A stretch of 64,000 bases of DNA. Source: Corynebacterium propinquum DSM 44285 (GTDB lineage: Bacteria > Actinomycetota > Actinomycetes > Mycobacteriales > Mycobacteriaceae). Position 1 is the stretch's first letter; each line of letters starts with the position of its first letter. The stretch spans positions 82,632 to 146,631 of the forward strand of contig NZ_AQXC01000006.1 of assembly GCF_000375525.1 (NCBI RefSeq), written 5' to 3'. The notes beneath the pieces are model-generated. The model saw only the letters and a program-made list of their open reading frames with translations. It was not told the DNA's origin and made no database searches. The position numbers and the translations under genes were made by a program. This document shows, piece after piece, positions 1 through 15,382 of the stretch.

Positions 1-792
1 GGGGTAGCACCCTGGCGCGATAGCCGTTCGACGTTTTATAACGTGCCCACCAATGGCCCGGTGGCGATCATGCTGGCGCGCACAGGGTATTGGAAAGAAG
101 CCATCCACATCGTCGATTGGGTCTTTGACAACATGCAGAATGATGACGGGCTGATCATGGATGGGATGCGCATGCGGATGCACGGTCCGGAAATCGTGCG
201 CGATATTCACCCGTATTGCCAGGGCGTGATGCTCGGAGCCAGCCTGGAAATTGCCCTCAAGCTGCGCGCGGAACACGGCATCCACAGCTTGGAAGATATT
301 CAGTCGGTGCATGAGGCCGAGCGTGCCGACGAAGCCATGCCCTATATCAGCCGGATCCGTAGCTTGGTACACGCGATTTCCCAGCACATGGCTACCCCGG
401 CGGGCGTGATCGACTGGGACACCGGCGATGGCGATGGCGGTCTGTTCAAAGGTATTTTGCTGCGCTATCTTGCCGATGTCGCGGTGCGTTTGCCCGATGA
501 TTCCCCGGCGAACCGCGCTACCCGCAAGCTGGCGACGCGGCTGGTGCGGGCGTCGGCGGAATCGGTGTGGACCCACCGTTTGGAAGTCGACGGGCTGCCG
601 GTTTTTGCCACGGACTGGACCAGTGATGCGCTGTTGCCGCACAACTTTGGGTTGGGGCCCATGTCGATCCGCGAGAAAGTCGGCGTTGTGCGCATCGCAG
701 AACGAGATTTATCGGTGCAGTTATCTGGCTGGATGGCGTTAGAAGCGATGGCCCGGGTTGCCCTGGCGGAAGGCGATACGGCTGCAGGTTAG
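1..792 (+). CDS. GH76 family glycoside hydrolase, C-terminal part
   Basis: The reading frame is open from base 1, so the gene begins upstream of the window. An internal GTG at 43 is not a convincing start because the frame before it is coding-like. The visible 264 residues look like glycoside hydrolase family 76 (alpha-1,6-mannanase-like, an alpha6/alpha6 barrel): aromatic and acidic segments around DNMQNDDGLIMDGMRM and the family-like stretch GDGGLFKGILLRYLADVAV. GH76 proteins in this neighbourhood of fba are common in Corynebacterium and may act on mannose-containing cell-wall glycans or intracellular glycans. The N-terminus is missing, so a signal peptide cannot be judged. The family call rests on motif recognition only. 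Confidence 0.7.
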   Translation, partial: GVAPWRDSRSTFYNVPTNGPVAIMLARTGYWKEAIHIVDWVFDNMQNDDGLIMDGMRMRMHGPEIVRDIHPYCQGVMLGASLEIALKLRAEHGIHSLEDIQSVHEAERADEAMPYISRIRSLVHAISQHMATPAGVIDWDTGDGDGGLFKGILLRYLADVAVRLPDDSPANRATRKLATRLVRASAESVWTHRLEVDGLPVFATDWTSDALLPHNFGLGPMSIREKVGVVRIAERDLSVQLSGWMALEAMARVALAEGDTAAG

Positions 793-850
793 CGTTGACT
801 CAGGCATAATTGGTCTTCGAGACTGCAGATCCAACGTTGGAGGATGTTTT

Positions 851-1885
851 ATGCCTATCGCTACCCCTGAGGTTTATAACGAGATGCTCGACCGCGCGAA
901 GAAGGAGCAATTCGCTTTTCCCGCGATCAACTGCACTTCTTCCGAGACCATCAACGCTGCACTACAGGGGTTTGCAGAGGCCGAGTCCGACGGCATCATC
1001 CAGTTTTCTCTCGGTGGTGCGGAATTCGGTTCCGGCCAGGCCGTGAAGAACAAAGTTGCTGGCGCGAAGGCCTTGGCTGCGTTCGCTCATGAGGCTGCCT
1101 CGCACTACGGCGTGAATATCGCGCTGCACACGGACCACTGCCAGAAAGAGCGGCTGGATGAATTCGTGCGCCCGCTGTTGCAGATTTCCCGCGAGCGCGT
1201 CGACGCTGGTCAGCTGCCGCTGTTCCAGTCCCACATGTGGGACGGATCCGCCATCCCGATTGATGAGAACCTGGAGATCGCCCAGGAGCTGCTGGCACAG
1301 TCGCGCGCAGCGAATATCATTCTCGAGGTGGAAATCGGCGTCGTCGGCGGTGAAGAAGACGGCGTGGAAGCCAAGGCGGGCGCTAACCTGTACACCACCC
1401 CGGAGGATTTTGAAAAGACCGTCGACGCGCTAGGCACTGGTGAAAACGGCCGTTACCTGTTGGCCGCCACCTTCGGCAACGTGCACGGCGTCTACAAGCC
1501 CGGCAACGTGAAGCTGCGCCCAGAGGTATTGGACGAAGGCCAGAAGGTCGCCACGAAGAAGCTGGGGCTTGCCGACGGCTCCCAGCCCTTCGATTATGTC
1601 TTCCATGGCGGTTCCGGCTCGGAGGCTTCCAAGATCGAAGAATCCCTGCGTTATGGCGTGATCAAGATGAATATTGACACCGATACGCAATATGCCTTCA
1701 CCAACCCGGTCGCGCGCCACATGTTCAGCAATTACGACGGCGTGTTCAAGATTGATGGCGAAGTGGGCAACAAGAAGGTATACGATCCACGCTCCTACCT
1801 GAAGAAGGCAGAGCGCTCCATGGCTGATCGCGTCATTGAATCTTGCCAGGTGCTGCGCTCTGCGGGGCAGACCACCGCGCGTTAA
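851..1885 (+). CDS. fba: Class II fructose-bisphosphate aldolase
   Basis: Cleaves fructose 1,6-bisphosphate to dihydroxyacetone phosphate and glyceraldehyde 3-phosphate in the cytoplasm, a zinc-dependent class II reaction. The 344-residue protein starts MPIATPEVYNEML and carries the zinc and substrate segments NIALHTDHCQ (His-Thr-Asp-His-Cys), LEVEIGVVGGEEDG, ATFGNVHGVYKPG and FHGGSGS, followed by the Asn-Ile-Asp-Thr-Asp-Thr-Gln phosphate loop. The ATG at 851 is preferred over an upstream in-frame start at 758, which would overlap the previous gene, because GGAGG lies at 839-843. Length matches the actinobacterial family (called fda or fba). Confidence 0.97.
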   Translation: MPIATPEVYNEMLDRAKKEQFAFPAINCTSSETINAALQGFAEAESDGIIQFSLGGAEFGSGQAVKNKVAGAKALAAFAHEAASHYGVNIALHTDHCQKERLDEFVRPLLQISRERVDAGQLPLFQSHMWDGSAIPIDENLEIAQELLAQSRAANIILEVEIGVVGGEEDGVEAKAGANLYTTPEDFEKTVDALGTGENGRYLLAATFGNVHGVYKPGNVKLRPEVLDEGQKVATKKLGLADGSQPFDYVFHGGSGSEASKIEESLRYGVIKMNIDTDTQYAFTNPVARHMFSNYDGVFKIDGEVGNKKVYDPRSYLKKAERSMADRVIESCQVLRSAGQTTAR

Positions 1886-1923
1886 GCTGCGCTTTTCGCA
1901 TTTCTCAGGTAGTCACGGCGCCT

Positions 1924-3153
1924 ATGGCAACTAACAGGATCTCCACCCGCGAACGGCTGCGGCATTTAGACTATTCGCTGACTTCGCGCCTGCAACGCGT
2001 GCGCAAACGTTTCATCTTCATTGTGCAAGCGGCGTTCGGCGCAGGTTTGGCGTTTTGGGTTGCGCAGACGTTTTTCGGGCACGCGGTCCCATTTTTTGCG
2101 CCGATTTCCGTGGTGGTGGTACTCGGTATTTCCGGTGGCAATCGCCTGAACAAAGCCGTGGAGATGTCGGTCGCTGGTGTCGTGGGCGTGGGCGTGGGCC
2201 AGTTATTGGTGCATACCCTGGGCACCGGTGACTGGCAGATTGCCGCCGGGGTGGCGATCTCATTGACGGTGGCGGCGTTTTTATCGAAATCTCTGCTGGT
2301 CAGCAACCAGGTGGCCATCGGTGCGATCCTGATCGCCACGATCATGCCGCAAGGCGGCGGCACTGAACGCATCATCGACGCAGCTATCGGCTCGGTGATC
2401 GGAATCATTTCCATCGCGTTGATCCCCAACTCAGCGCTGCGGGATGCCCGGCATGAAATCGCCAAGGTGCTTTCTGTTGCCTCTTCGGTGCTGCACGATG
2501 TGGCAGAAGGCGCGGAAGCAGGGGATTCGGAACGTATCGAAGACGCGCTCCAGCAGGTCCGCGGCACGCAATCAAATATTGACCACATGCTAGAAGCCAC
2601 GGCTTCTGGCCGTGAAATCGCGGGGGTGTCACCGTTTCGGTGGGGCTCACGCAAACACTTACGTTCCATCGAGCGCATCCTCACACCCGTCGACAACGCC
2701 ACCCGTAACGTGCGTGTGTTGGCCCGGCGCTGCATGGTCTTGAGCGTCGACGGGGACAAAATCACCCCGAGGTTGATCAATATCATCGATGAGTTGGCAG
2801 AGATCGCGCTGGAGCTGTCGCAAATTTATGAAACCAGCGCGCGCGTGAGCCAAGCCCACGAGATCCCGGGCATCGTCAACCGTTTGCGCATTATTGGTGC
2901 GCGGACGGATCTTTCTGTGATTAGTGACGATCCCGTGCTTTCGGAATACGCCATCCTGTCGCAAGTGCGTTTTTTGACCGTGGACCTGCTGATGGTCTCT
3001 GGTATGTCTCGGGAGTCTGCCGCCGCGGTGCTGGCACCGACCTCGTCGACGCCGGCTTATCCGCCGGAAGTCTGGGAGATTGAGGATATCCAGGACAATG
3101 CGCACAACGCGGCGGATCGTTACGACGAATCCGAGGGCTCACACAAGGAGTAG
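1924..3153 (+). CDS. FUSC/aromatic-acid-exporter-like membrane protein
   Basis: A 409-residue protein beginning MATNRISTRERLRHLDYSL. The first 170 residues hold about five hydrophobic segments (for example FIFIVQAAFGAGLAFWVAQ and AAIGSVIGIISIALIP). A hydrophilic, helix-rich cytoplasmic half follows. This arrangement fits the FUSC / ArAE (DUF939) family of putative exporters. The substrate is unknown. The ATG at 1924 is chosen because an in-frame start at 1843 would overlap the fba coding end. It follows fba by 38 bp on the same strand and converges with the next gene, 30 bp beyond its stop. Confidence 0.72.
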   Translation: MATNRISTRERLRHLDYSLTSRLQRVRKRFIFIVQAAFGAGLAFWVAQTFFGHAVPFFAPISVVVVLGISGGNRLNKAVEMSVAGVVGVGVGQLLVHTLGTGDWQIAAGVAISLTVAAFLSKSLLVSNQVAIGAILIATIMPQGGGTERIIDAAIGSVIGIISIALIPNSALRDARHEIAKVLSVASSVLHDVAEGAEAGDSERIEDALQQVRGTQSNIDHMLEATASGREIAGVSPFRWGSRKHLRSIERILTPVDNATRNVRVLARRCMVLSVDGDKITPRLINIIDELAEIALELSQIYETSARVSQAHEIPGIVNRLRIIGARTDLSVISDDPVLSEYAILSQVRFLTVDLLMVSGMSRESAAAVLAPTSSTPAYPPEVWEIEDIQDNAHNAADRYDESEGSHKE

Positions 3154-3183
3154 GGTGTGCAGCGCGTGCAGCGTGCCCGGAAC

Positions 3184-4137
3184 TCATGGCCGGATGATTT
3201 GTAGATCCCGCAGGTGCCGGTAAAAAGTCACACGCTTTTGCGGGCGTGGGCTACGTACCCCGTCGACGTGCACCGCCATTTCTGGGCCGCCGGCTTGCAC
3301 CGCGCGTCCGGTGACCAGCGTGCTGGGATCCAGCTTGCCGACGTTGGCGTCGGCGTCTTGGGTGGTGCCTTTGTTCTTGCGCCAACGAGCAAAAAGGCCG
3401 CGCGGTTTTTCTTGCGCGGTGTGCGCTGCCGCAGCGATGCCCGGTGCGCTCAGCATCGGAACCAAGCGCGCACCAAAAGCCGTGGCACCGCCGCTGCCAG
3501 CGCTACTGCCGTCGGCAAGTCCCCGCGCATCCTGCTGTACTAAGGTGGCGTCGTCGACAATGATTTCGCCGGTCATTGCCCCGCCATCCCATTGGGTGAT
3601 GGTGGCTGAACCAGCTACGGCCTGCCCGGCGTCGTTGCGGATCAGCGGGACGGGTTTGACCTCGCCGGTCAGCGCCAGCTTGAGTGCGGCGGCTGGATCA
3701 GTGGGAAGGGACCAATTTCGCGCGGCGGTACTTTCGTCATCGCGTGCAGCATCTGTGACCGGGACGAACCCGATCTGTGGCCACAAGGCATCCGCCCGCA
3801 TCAACCGGGTGAGTACCGCCGACAAGGCAGCATCCGAACCAAGCACGATGATCCGCAGCGGCATCACCGGCTGTTGCGGCGCCAGTTGCGGGGCAGCCTG
3901 GTGCTCGACGCGCGGCTGCGCTTGGATTTCTTCCAGCGAAGGAGTCGGATCAACCGGCAGCAATTCCGTGGTGTGATCGGATAAAAATTTCAGATCGCCC
4001 CGAGCTGGCACAGCAGGCAGCGAAAAAATTTCCACACCGGCAGAACGATGCAAGGTGGCGGGCAAAACTAGCTCGGCTGCGGCCTGCCCGCAGCGCAGAA
4101 TCAGCACACGCATGCCAAGAATCGTATCTGACGACAC
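3184..4137 (-). CDS. Hypothetical protein, conserved position before purA
   Basis: A 317-residue protein I do not recognise. It is soluble, rich in Ala and Pro, and has a more conserved-looking centre with a nucleotide-binding-like turn (VLGSDAALSAVLTRLMRADA, about residues 98-117), faintly like the glycine-rich loop of diacylglycerol-kinase-type domains. The C-terminus is basic. The start may be the Met at residue 9 (MRVLILRCGQ, ATG at 4113) instead of 4137. It is divergent from purA, with 83 bp between. Corynebacteria commonly carry an uncharacterised gene here, which supports it being real, but no function is proposed. Confidence 0.6.
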   Translation of the reverse strand: MSSDTILGMRVLILRCGQAAAELVLPATLHRSAGVEIFSLPAVPARGDLKFLSDHTTELLPVDPTPSLEEIQAQPRVEHQAAPQLAPQQPVMPLRIIVLGSDAALSAVLTRLMRADALWPQIGFVPVTDAARDDESTAARNWSLPTDPAAALKLALTGEVKPVPLIRNDAGQAVAGSATITQWDGGAMTGEIIVDDATLVQQDARGLADGSSAGSGGATAFGARLVPMLSAPGIAAAAHTAQEKPRGLFARWRKNKGTTQDADANVGKLDPSTLVTGRAVQAGGPEMAVHVDGVRSPRPQKRVTFYRHLRDLQIIRP

Positions 4138-4220
4138 AAAAAATTATCGCAGGTGGGGCAATACCTAGTAGGCTATGAGGCTGATCAAACTACTGACCGC
4201 AGGGAAGTGATGAGGTAGGT

Positions 4221-5513
4221 ATGGCAGCGATCGTCATCGTCGGCGCCCAATGGGGCGACGAAGGCAAAGGTAAAGCCACAGACATTTTGGGCGGCCAGGT
4301 GGATTACGTCGTCAAGCCCAACGGCGGCAACAACGCCGGCCACACCGTCGTCGTTGGCGGTGAGAAATACGAGCTCAAACTGCTCCCGGCGGGTATTTTG
4401 TCGGAAAACGCCACCCCGGTGCTGGGCAATGGCGTCGTTATCAACCTGGAAGCGCTGTTTGCAGAGATTGACGGCCTGGAAGCCCGTGGTGCGAATGCCT
4501 CGCGGCTGAAGATTTCCGCCAACGCGCACCTGGTTGCTCCGTACCACCAGACACTCGACCGGGTGCAGGAACGCTTTTTGGGCAAGCGCGCGATCGGCAC
4601 CACCGGCCGCGGTATTGGCCCGACGTACCAGGACAAAGTCGCTCGCGTCGGCATCCGCGTGCAGGATATTTTTGATGAGTCCATCCTGCGGCAAAAAGTG
4701 GAATCGGCACTGGATGTGAAAAACCAGATGCTGGTGAAGATGTACAACCGCAAAGCTATCGAAGCCGACGAGGTTGTCGACTACTTCCTGTCCTACGCGG
4801 AGCGGCTACGCCCGATGGTCATTGATGCCGAGCGCGAACTCAATGAGGCACTTACAGCCGGTAAGCACATCCTGATGGAAGGCGGCCAGGCTACCATGCT
4901 GGACGTCGACCACGGCACCTACCCGTTTGTGACCTCGTCGAATCCTTCGGCAGGTGGCGCGTGCGTCGGCTCCGGTATTGGCCCGACCCGCATTGCTACT
5001 TCCCTGGGCATCATCAAGGCGTATACCACCCGCGTCGGCGCGGGCCCATTCCCGACGGAACTTTTCGACGAATGGGGCAACTACCTGCAGGAAACCGGCG
5101 GTGAGGTCGGCGTGAACACTGGCCGACGCCGCCGCTGCGGTTGGTATGATTCCGTGATCGCGCGCTATGCCAGCCGCGTTAATGGTTTCACCGATTACTT
5201 CCTCACCAAACTTGACGTACTCACCGGTATCGGGGAGATCCCGATCTGCGTGGCCTACGATGTTGATGGCGTCCGCCACGATGAGATGCCGGTCTCGCAG
5301 TCCGAAGTACACCACGCCACACCGATCTACGAAAAGATGCCGGCGTGGGACGAAGACATCACCGGTTGCTCCACCTTTGAAGAGCTGCCGCAACGCGCGC
5401 AAGATTATGTGCTGCGCCTGGAAGAACTCTCTGGAACGCGCATGTCGTATATCGGCGTCGGCCCGTCACGTGAGCAAACCATCGTGCGCCACGACGTGCT
5501 GGCGGGAAAATAG
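4221..5513 (+). CDS. purA: Adenylosuccinate synthetase
   Basis: Joins IMP and aspartate using GTP, the first step from IMP to AMP, in the cytoplasm. The 430-residue protein begins [20 protein letters not shown], which contains the family GTP-binding signature. It continues with NAGHTVV, the IMP-loop segment [11 protein letters not shown] and the aspartate-loop-like [11 protein letters not shown]. Length is typical. The start is fixed by this N-terminal signature. purT begins 6 bp after the stop, so the two are probably co-transcribed. Confidence 0.97.
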   Translation: MAAIVIVGAQWGDEGKGKATDILGGQVDYVVKPNGGNNAGHTVVVGGEKYELKLLPAGILSENATPVLGNGVVINLEALFAEIDGLEARGANASRLKISANAHLVAPYHQTLDRVQERFLGKRAIGTTGRGIGPTYQDKVARVGIRVQDIFDESILRQKVESALDVKNQMLVKMYNRKAIEADEVVDYFLSYAERLRPMVIDAERELNEALTAGKHILMEGGQATMLDVDHGTYPFVTSSNPSAGGACVGSGIGPTRIATSLGIIKAYTTRVGAGPFPTELFDEWGNYLQETGGEVGVNTGRRRRCGWYDSVIARYASRVNGFTDYFLTKLDVLTGIGEIPICVAYDVDGVRHDEMPVSQSEVHHATPIYEKMPAWDEDITGCSTFEELPQRAQDYVLRLEELSGTRMSYIGVGPSREQTIVRHDVLAGK

Positions 5514-5519
5514 GCTGTC

Positions 5520-10688
<5,169 letters not shown>

Positions 10689-10692
<4 letters not shown>

Positions 10693-12308
10693 AGGTATTC
10701 CACCATCCTTGGCCGAATACCGAGCCAGATTGCCAGCACCGACAGCAAGGACAACAGGCTGACGGCGGCAGCGACCAAGTTCAGCGCGGCCAAACTTTCG
10801 CTTAAATACGAGCGCATGGAATCACGCGCGTTTGCGATTAACGTAGCCAAGGCGGCATCGAGTTTTTCGAAGGCGGCAGCTGAACTCATTGTTTGGTTGG
10901 TGCCGGAGCCTGCTGTACCAGTGCTGTCAGCGCCAGAACCCTGCGCACCCATCGTGGAATCCGTCGCCAAGGCCAAGGCCTGTTCATAATTACCGGAATC
11001 GAGCGCGCGCAGCAGGTGCGCTTTGGCCTCATCCCATTCTTGCAAAGCGGTGCGGGCCTCGTCGATGGTGGATAAGTCCGTGGCGTCGGCAGATGCCTTG
11101 TCAGCAGATCCCTCGTCAGCGGATGTTTCGGCTGCGGTCCGCAACGCAGAAGAATTGCTGTAATCATCCAAGGCGGCAGAAATATGCTTGTTGGTGGAAG
11201 AAAACTCCAACGACGGGTTGTAATTTGTGCGGCGCTGCACCAATGCCAAAATTTCCTCGGTGCGGGTGCGCTGGGCATCAATGCGGGCCTGGGTCAGCGA
11301 ATCCCATGGGGTGGAAGCCTCAGTAAAACCGCGGCTGCCTAAATGCCAGGTGTACACATTCGTGCCGGACACCCACAGCAGCGCTACCACCATCATCACG
11401 GTCGCGGCGGCGAAACCGCGGTTCAAACGTCGCCTACTGATACGCCATAGCCAATACTGTGCGAGCCCCAAAAACATCAGGGCGGCGACCAGCCCGGATA
11501 ACGGCACCCACTGCGGACGGGTGAGCTGATCTTGCTGCTCAGAAACATTGTTGCTGGACAGTCGGAACAACGAAGCTGCCGCGGGTAGGATCTCATCGCG
11601 CATCATCGCCGAGGCATTCGACATATATGCAGCACCGACGGCATTGCCAGCACGGTTATTGGTGCGCGCGGCTTCCACCAACCCGGTGTAGACCGGCAGT
11701 TGGCGTTGGATCTGCACGGCCAGTTGGCGGAGGTATTCTTCGTCGTCGTCAGAATCCAGCACGGCCGAGGTGGCTTCGGCGGCGGCAGAATCAATCGCGC
11801 CTAGGTATTGTTCGCGGGTGTTTTCTGGCTCCACGCCAGCCTGCACGAACCCGGTGGTAGCGATGGTATCTGCCAGCGAGAGCGACATGTACAACTTGTG
11901 CGCCGAATTGCTCATGGGTTCGGTGGACGTCAACAAATGGTTGAGTTCAGTTTGCCGATTAGACACGGAATTGGCCATAGACAAACCCGCGGCCAGCAGC
12001 GCTGCGGTGAGCACAATCATGCCGACGACCATTTTGCCCGGGGTGGTGCCAAAAAAGCCGAAGACGCGGGTGATGATCTGCGTGGAACCCGAAAATGAGG
12101 AGCGGAAAAAGCGCCGAATGAATGACATACCGGGCGCGTCGGTGGTTTCGGCTTCATCGAGCCAGTGATCTTGGGCATGCGCCGGGACGGATTCGACGCG
12201 CAGCGACGGACCAGCAGAGGGGCGGGCGAAATGTGCCGAGACCTCATCTTCTGAGTCATCTACATCGACGGGGCGATCGAGGCTCGTCGCAGGCCTGTGA
12301 CCGTTCAT
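10689..12308 (-). CDS. glnX: Membrane protein GlnX
   Basis: A 539-residue membrane protein, first gene of the glnX-glnH-pknG operon. Known GlnX proteins connect the periplasmic sensor GlnH to the cytoplasmic kinase PknG. Visible membrane segments are MVVGMIVLTAALLAAGLSMA (near 95), LSGLVAALMFLGLAQYWLW (near 275), AAATVMMVVALLWVSGTNVY (near 300) and a last pair of helices in the C-terminal 40 residues (LNLVAAAVSLLSLLSVLAIW). Two long extracytoplasmic helical regions lie between. The ATG at 12308 has a -10-like TAGTCT six bases upstream, suggesting a leaderless mRNA. Confidence 0.9.
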
Positions 12309-12314
12309 TACCCT

Positions 12315-12320
12315 AGACTA
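12315..12320 (-). promoter_or_regulatory. Candidate -10 box of glnX, leaderless
   Basis: On the minus strand TAGTCT stands 6 bases before the glnX ATG, the spacing expected for a transcript that starts at the start codon. No clear -35 was identified. Confidence 0.45.
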
Positions 12321-12345
12321 ACGCACACTATGTGCGCTGGGCTAC

Positions 12346-12351
12346 TAAAAT
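12346..12351 (+). promoter_or_regulatory. Candidate -10 box of the NUDIX gene, leaderless
   Basis: TAAAAT lies 7 bases before the ATG at 12359. With the glnX box it forms a compact divergent promoter region of about 50 bp. The position also argues against a more upstream in-frame start at 12332. Confidence 0.5.
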
Positions 12352-12358
12352 AGGCGGC

Positions 12359-12955
12359 ATGTCAGATACACACCGGGCAAGCGCAGATCGGGTAGGCACA
12401 GAACGGGTGGGCACAGAACGGGCACGCACCCAAGCACCTACTCACCGGCCTAGTACTCACCGAGGCAGTGGTGACGGCTGGGCGGCCGGGCCGAACGGCA
12501 GTAAGTTGTGGGGACGCTTCGGTGCTGCCGGGCTGTTTTTGCTGTCCGGCGATTCCACGGTGTTGATGCAGCTGCGTGCACCGTGGACCTCCCAAGGTGG
12601 CACCTGGGGCATTCCCGGTGGCGCACGGGATGGTCACGAAAGCGCTAGCCAGGCCGCGGTGCGGGAAACCTTCGAAGAATGCGGTATCGAAGAAGCCGAT
12701 GTCACGGTGCTGCAGGAAATCGTGACCGCGGGCCCATTGCCGGGTGATCCCGAGCGTCCGGAGCTGGCAGGGGAGTGGACCTATACGACGGTGCTGGCGA
12801 CAACCGCCGACGGCAGCGAGTTGCAGACTTTCCCGAACGCGGAATCCGATGATCTGCGCTGGGTACCGATCGACGAGCTGGAACAGCTGGATTTGCTGGC
12901 CCCGTTTGCGGAATCCTTGCCGACGTTGCGCAACGCGCTGGCAAAACTGGGCTAG
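12359..12955 (+). CDS. NUDIX hydrolase (MutT-like)
   Basis: A 198-residue protein. The NUDIX box is clear: Gly-x5-Glu-x7-Arg-Glu-x2-Glu-Glu-x-Gly-Ile within GARDGHESASQAAVRETFEE (about residues 92-111). The substrate is a nucleoside diphosphate linked to another moiety, but it cannot be told from sequence. The first 45 residues are a basic, Thr/Arg-rich extension with a short VGTER repeat and are probably disordered. A mutT-like gene divergent to glnX is a familiar arrangement in Corynebacterium. It converges with cls, 25 bp beyond its stop. Confidence 0.88.
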   Translation: MSDTHRASADRVGTERVGTERARTQAPTHRPSTHRGSGDGWAAGPNGSKLWGRFGAAGLFLLSGDSTVLMQLRAPWTSQGGTWGIPGGARDGHESASQAAVRETFEECGIEEADVTVLQEIVTAGPLPGDPERPELAGEWTYTTVLATTADGSELQTFPNAESDDLRWVPIDELEQLDLLAPFAESLPTLRNALAKLG

Positions 12956-12980
12956 ACGCTAGACCCTGGACAGGTTGGCG

Positions 12981-14519
12981 TTATTGCAGCGCAGAGGTCA
13001 GCCGCATGACGTTATCGATGTAGCGGCGGAAGAATCCGCGTTTTTCCCATTCTTCCAGCGTGAGCGGGCGGCTCACGGAACGGTAGGTGGCGGCAAGTTC
13101 GTTGAGATCATCAATGAGTGATCCCGAAACCACAAACAGCGTCGACTCGTAGTTCAAACCAAAAGAACGCATATCCATATTCGACGAGCCGAGCATGCCG
13201 ACGGCGTGGATGCCCTCGCAGTGATTATCCTGCGGATCCGCCAACGCGAATTTCGAGTGCAGCACGTACGGCGCAGGGAATTGGTAAATATGCACCCCGG
13301 CTTCCAGCAGCGTCTGGTAGTACGACGATTGTGCGTGGTGCACCATGAACTGATCCGCACGTTCCGATACATAGAGTTCGACGCGCACGCCACGAAATGC
13401 CGCGCTGGTCACGGCTTCCAGCAGGGATTCGTCGGGAATGAAATACGGCGAGCACAGCACCAGCCGGTTTTTTGCGTGGTGGACCACCTGGTTGAACATA
13501 CGCAGATTCGGCTCGGAACTATAGCCCGGCCCCGAAGGGATCATCTGCACGACGTTGGCATCATGGATGCTTTCCGGCTGGGGAAGGGTAGCCGACTGGG
13601 ATGGTGCTGCAGACTGTGTGCTGTTGGGCTGTTTTTCCAGGTCGAGCACCTCATCGGATTCCAAGTACCAGTCGATCGCAAACACCGATTCCATCGAGGT
13701 GACGATCGGCCCGGCCAGCTCCACCATGTAATCAATCCATTGGCGCCCAGCGCGCACGTTTTTCCGGATCCGGTAGCTGCGATCAATCAGGTTCAGCGAA
13801 CCCATAAAACCGACCTTGCCATCGACGACGATGATCTTGCGGTGATTACGCAGGTCGGGGCGACGAAAGCGCCATTTCCACGGCTGTAGCGGCAGCATCA
13901 AATGCCAGTCGACGCCAATCGCGTCCAAGCGTTTACCCAGCTTGCGGTAGCCCGGGTATTTCACACTACCGATCTGATCAAACAACAGCCGCACCTTCAC
14001 CCCGCGGGCGACGGCGTCGGCAAGCGCCTGATAAAACACGTCGGTGGTCTCATCCCAGGACTGGATATAAACCTGCACGTGCACGTAGTCGGTGGCGGTG
14101 TCGATGACTTCCGCCATGCGCTTGATGGCCTGGTCATAATCGGCGAGCAGGCCACGTTGATCGCCAATGACGGCCGGGAACCCCGTCAGGCGGCGATTCA
14201 AGGCGATCACGGACGCGACTTCGCGGGACTGGCCCAGATGCGGCGGCATATCCGGCAACTGCTTCTGGGCGTCGTTGAGCTGCGCATTGGCGTTTTTATA
14301 CACCTCGTGGCGACGCCGGTTGATAAACGGCGAGCCCATCAGGAAAAACAGCGGCAGGCCCAAAAACGGGATCAGCAGAATCGCTAACAGCCAGGCCGTG
14401 GACGACGACGGACGCCGCCCCTCCGGCACGAAGCCGACCGCCAGTATCTTGATGGTGTAATCCAGGATAAAAAACGCGGCCTGCCACCACGTCACATCGA
14501 TAGACAGCGCCGGTTCCAC
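12981..14519 (-). CDS. cls: Cardiolipin synthase, phospholipase D type
   Basis: Membrane enzyme that makes cardiolipin from phosphatidylglycerol. The 512-residue protein has two N-terminal membrane helices (AFFILDYTIKILAVGFV and WLLAILLIPFLGLPLFFLMG) and two HKD motifs typical of the phospholipase D superfamily: HRKIIVVDGKVGFMGSLNL near 226 and HSKFALADPQDN near 420. Length matches bacterial Cls. It begins 3 bp after xthA on the same strand, so the two share a transcript, probably by position and not by shared function. Confidence 0.95.
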   Translation of the reverse strand: MEPALSIDVTWWQAAFFILDYTIKILAVGFVPEGRRPSSSTAWLLAILLIPFLGLPLFFLMGSPFINRRRHEVYKNANAQLNDAQKQLPDMPPHLGQSREVASVIALNRRLTGFPAVIGDQRGLLADYDQAIKRMAEVIDTATDYVHVQVYIQSWDETTDVFYQALADAVARGVKVRLLFDQIGSVKYPGYRKLGKRLDAIGVDWHLMLPLQPWKWRFRRPDLRNHRKIIVVDGKVGFMGSLNLIDRSYRIRKNVRAGRQWIDYMVELAGPIVTSMESVFAIDWYLESDEVLDLEKQPNSTQSAAPSQSATLPQPESIHDANVVQMIPSGPGYSSEPNLRMFNQVVHHAKNRLVLCSPYFIPDESLLEAVTSAAFRGVRVELYVSERADQFMVHHAQSSYYQTLLEAGVHIYQFPAPYVLHSKFALADPQDNHCEGIHAVGMLGSSNMDMRSFGLNYESTLFVVSGSLIDDLNELAATYRSVSRPLTLEEWEKRGFFRRYIDNVMRLTSALQ

Positions 14520-14522
14520 GAT

Positions 14523-15347
14523 TTAGCGAACCTCGTCGAAATCACTCGCCTGGAAATCCACCACCACCGGTGCGTGATCAGAAGCACCTTTGCCGTGGCG
14601 CTCGTCGACGTCCACGAACCCAGCACGGGCCTGTTTCGCCAGTTGCGGTGACGCCAGCTGGAAGTCGATGCGCATGCCTTCGCCCTTGGCAAAGCGCATG
14701 GAGGTGTAATCCCAGTAGGTATAGCGGGATTCGGTGAGCTCGCGGGTGATTTCCCGGGTGCCGGCTTCCTCCAACATCTGGAAAGCGGCGCGCTCCGGCT
14801 CGGTCACGTGGGTGGCGCCATCGAAAACGCGCAGGTCCCACACGTCCTCGTTACGCGGGGCAATGTTGAAATCACCGGTGAGCAGGATTTTCTTGTCGGC
14901 AGCAATGGCAAGCTGGTCGCGGACATAATCGCGCAGCGCGTAGAGCCAAAACAGCTTGTATTCGTAGTGGCGGTCGGTGATCTCGCGGCCATTGGGCACG
15001 TACAGGGACCAGACCTCGGTGTCAGTATCGCCGATACGGGCGCCGATCGCGCGGGCCTCAATGTTTTGCGGTTCGTCGGGATCTTTGTGAAATCCCGGCT
15101 GGCCAGGGAACTCGCGGCGGATATCGTGGAGTTCGTGCCGGGAAATCAGAGCCACGCCATTCCACTGGTGAAAACCGCAGTGGGCGACGTGGTAACCGGC
15201 ATCTTCGAAAGCCTGGTACGGGAACTTGTCATCCGCACACTTGGTTTCCTGCACCGCCAACACGTCAATGTTGTGGCGCTGCAAAAAATCCAGGACACGC
15301 TCGGTGCGCGTGCGAATTGAGTTCACATTCCAGTTAGCGATCCGCAT
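14523..15347 (-). CDS. xthA: Exodeoxyribonuclease III
   Basis: AP endonuclease and 3'-5' exonuclease acting in base-excision repair. The 274-residue protein begins MRIANWNVNSIRTRTERVL. It has the EEP-family catalytic segments QETKCADDKFP (metal-binding Glu), SLYVPNGR, LLTGDFNIAPRNEDVWD and the final GASDHAPVVVDF with the catalytic Asp-His. Length is typical. A -10-like TAAAAT is found 8 bases upstream of the ATG on the minus strand. Confidence 0.95.
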   Translation of the reverse strand: MRIANWNVNSIRTRTERVLDFLQRHNIDVLAVQETKCADDKFPYQAFEDAGYHVAHCGFHQWNGVALISRHELHDIRREFPGQPGFHKDPDEPQNIEARAIGARIGDTDTEVWSLYVPNGREITDRHYEYKLFWLYALRDYVRDQLAIAADKKILLTGDFNIAPRNEDVWDLRVFDGATHVTEPERAAFQMLEEAGTREITRELTESRYTYWDYTSMRFAKGEGMRIDFQLASPQLAKQARAGFVDVDERHGKGASDHAPVVVDFQASDFDEVR

Positions 15348-15382
15348 GGCGCTTTATTTTACGCGCGCAGGCGTGCCGACGC

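Noticed and set aside
428..742. Overlapping plus-strand frame of 104 codons within the GH76 gene
   Set aside because: Cys/Arg-rich shadow of the coding frame without family features.
1971..2786. 271-codon minus-strand frame opposite the FUSC-like gene
   Set aside because: Its Ser/Thr/Arg-rich translation lacks any domain, and the plus strand encodes a clear membrane protein.
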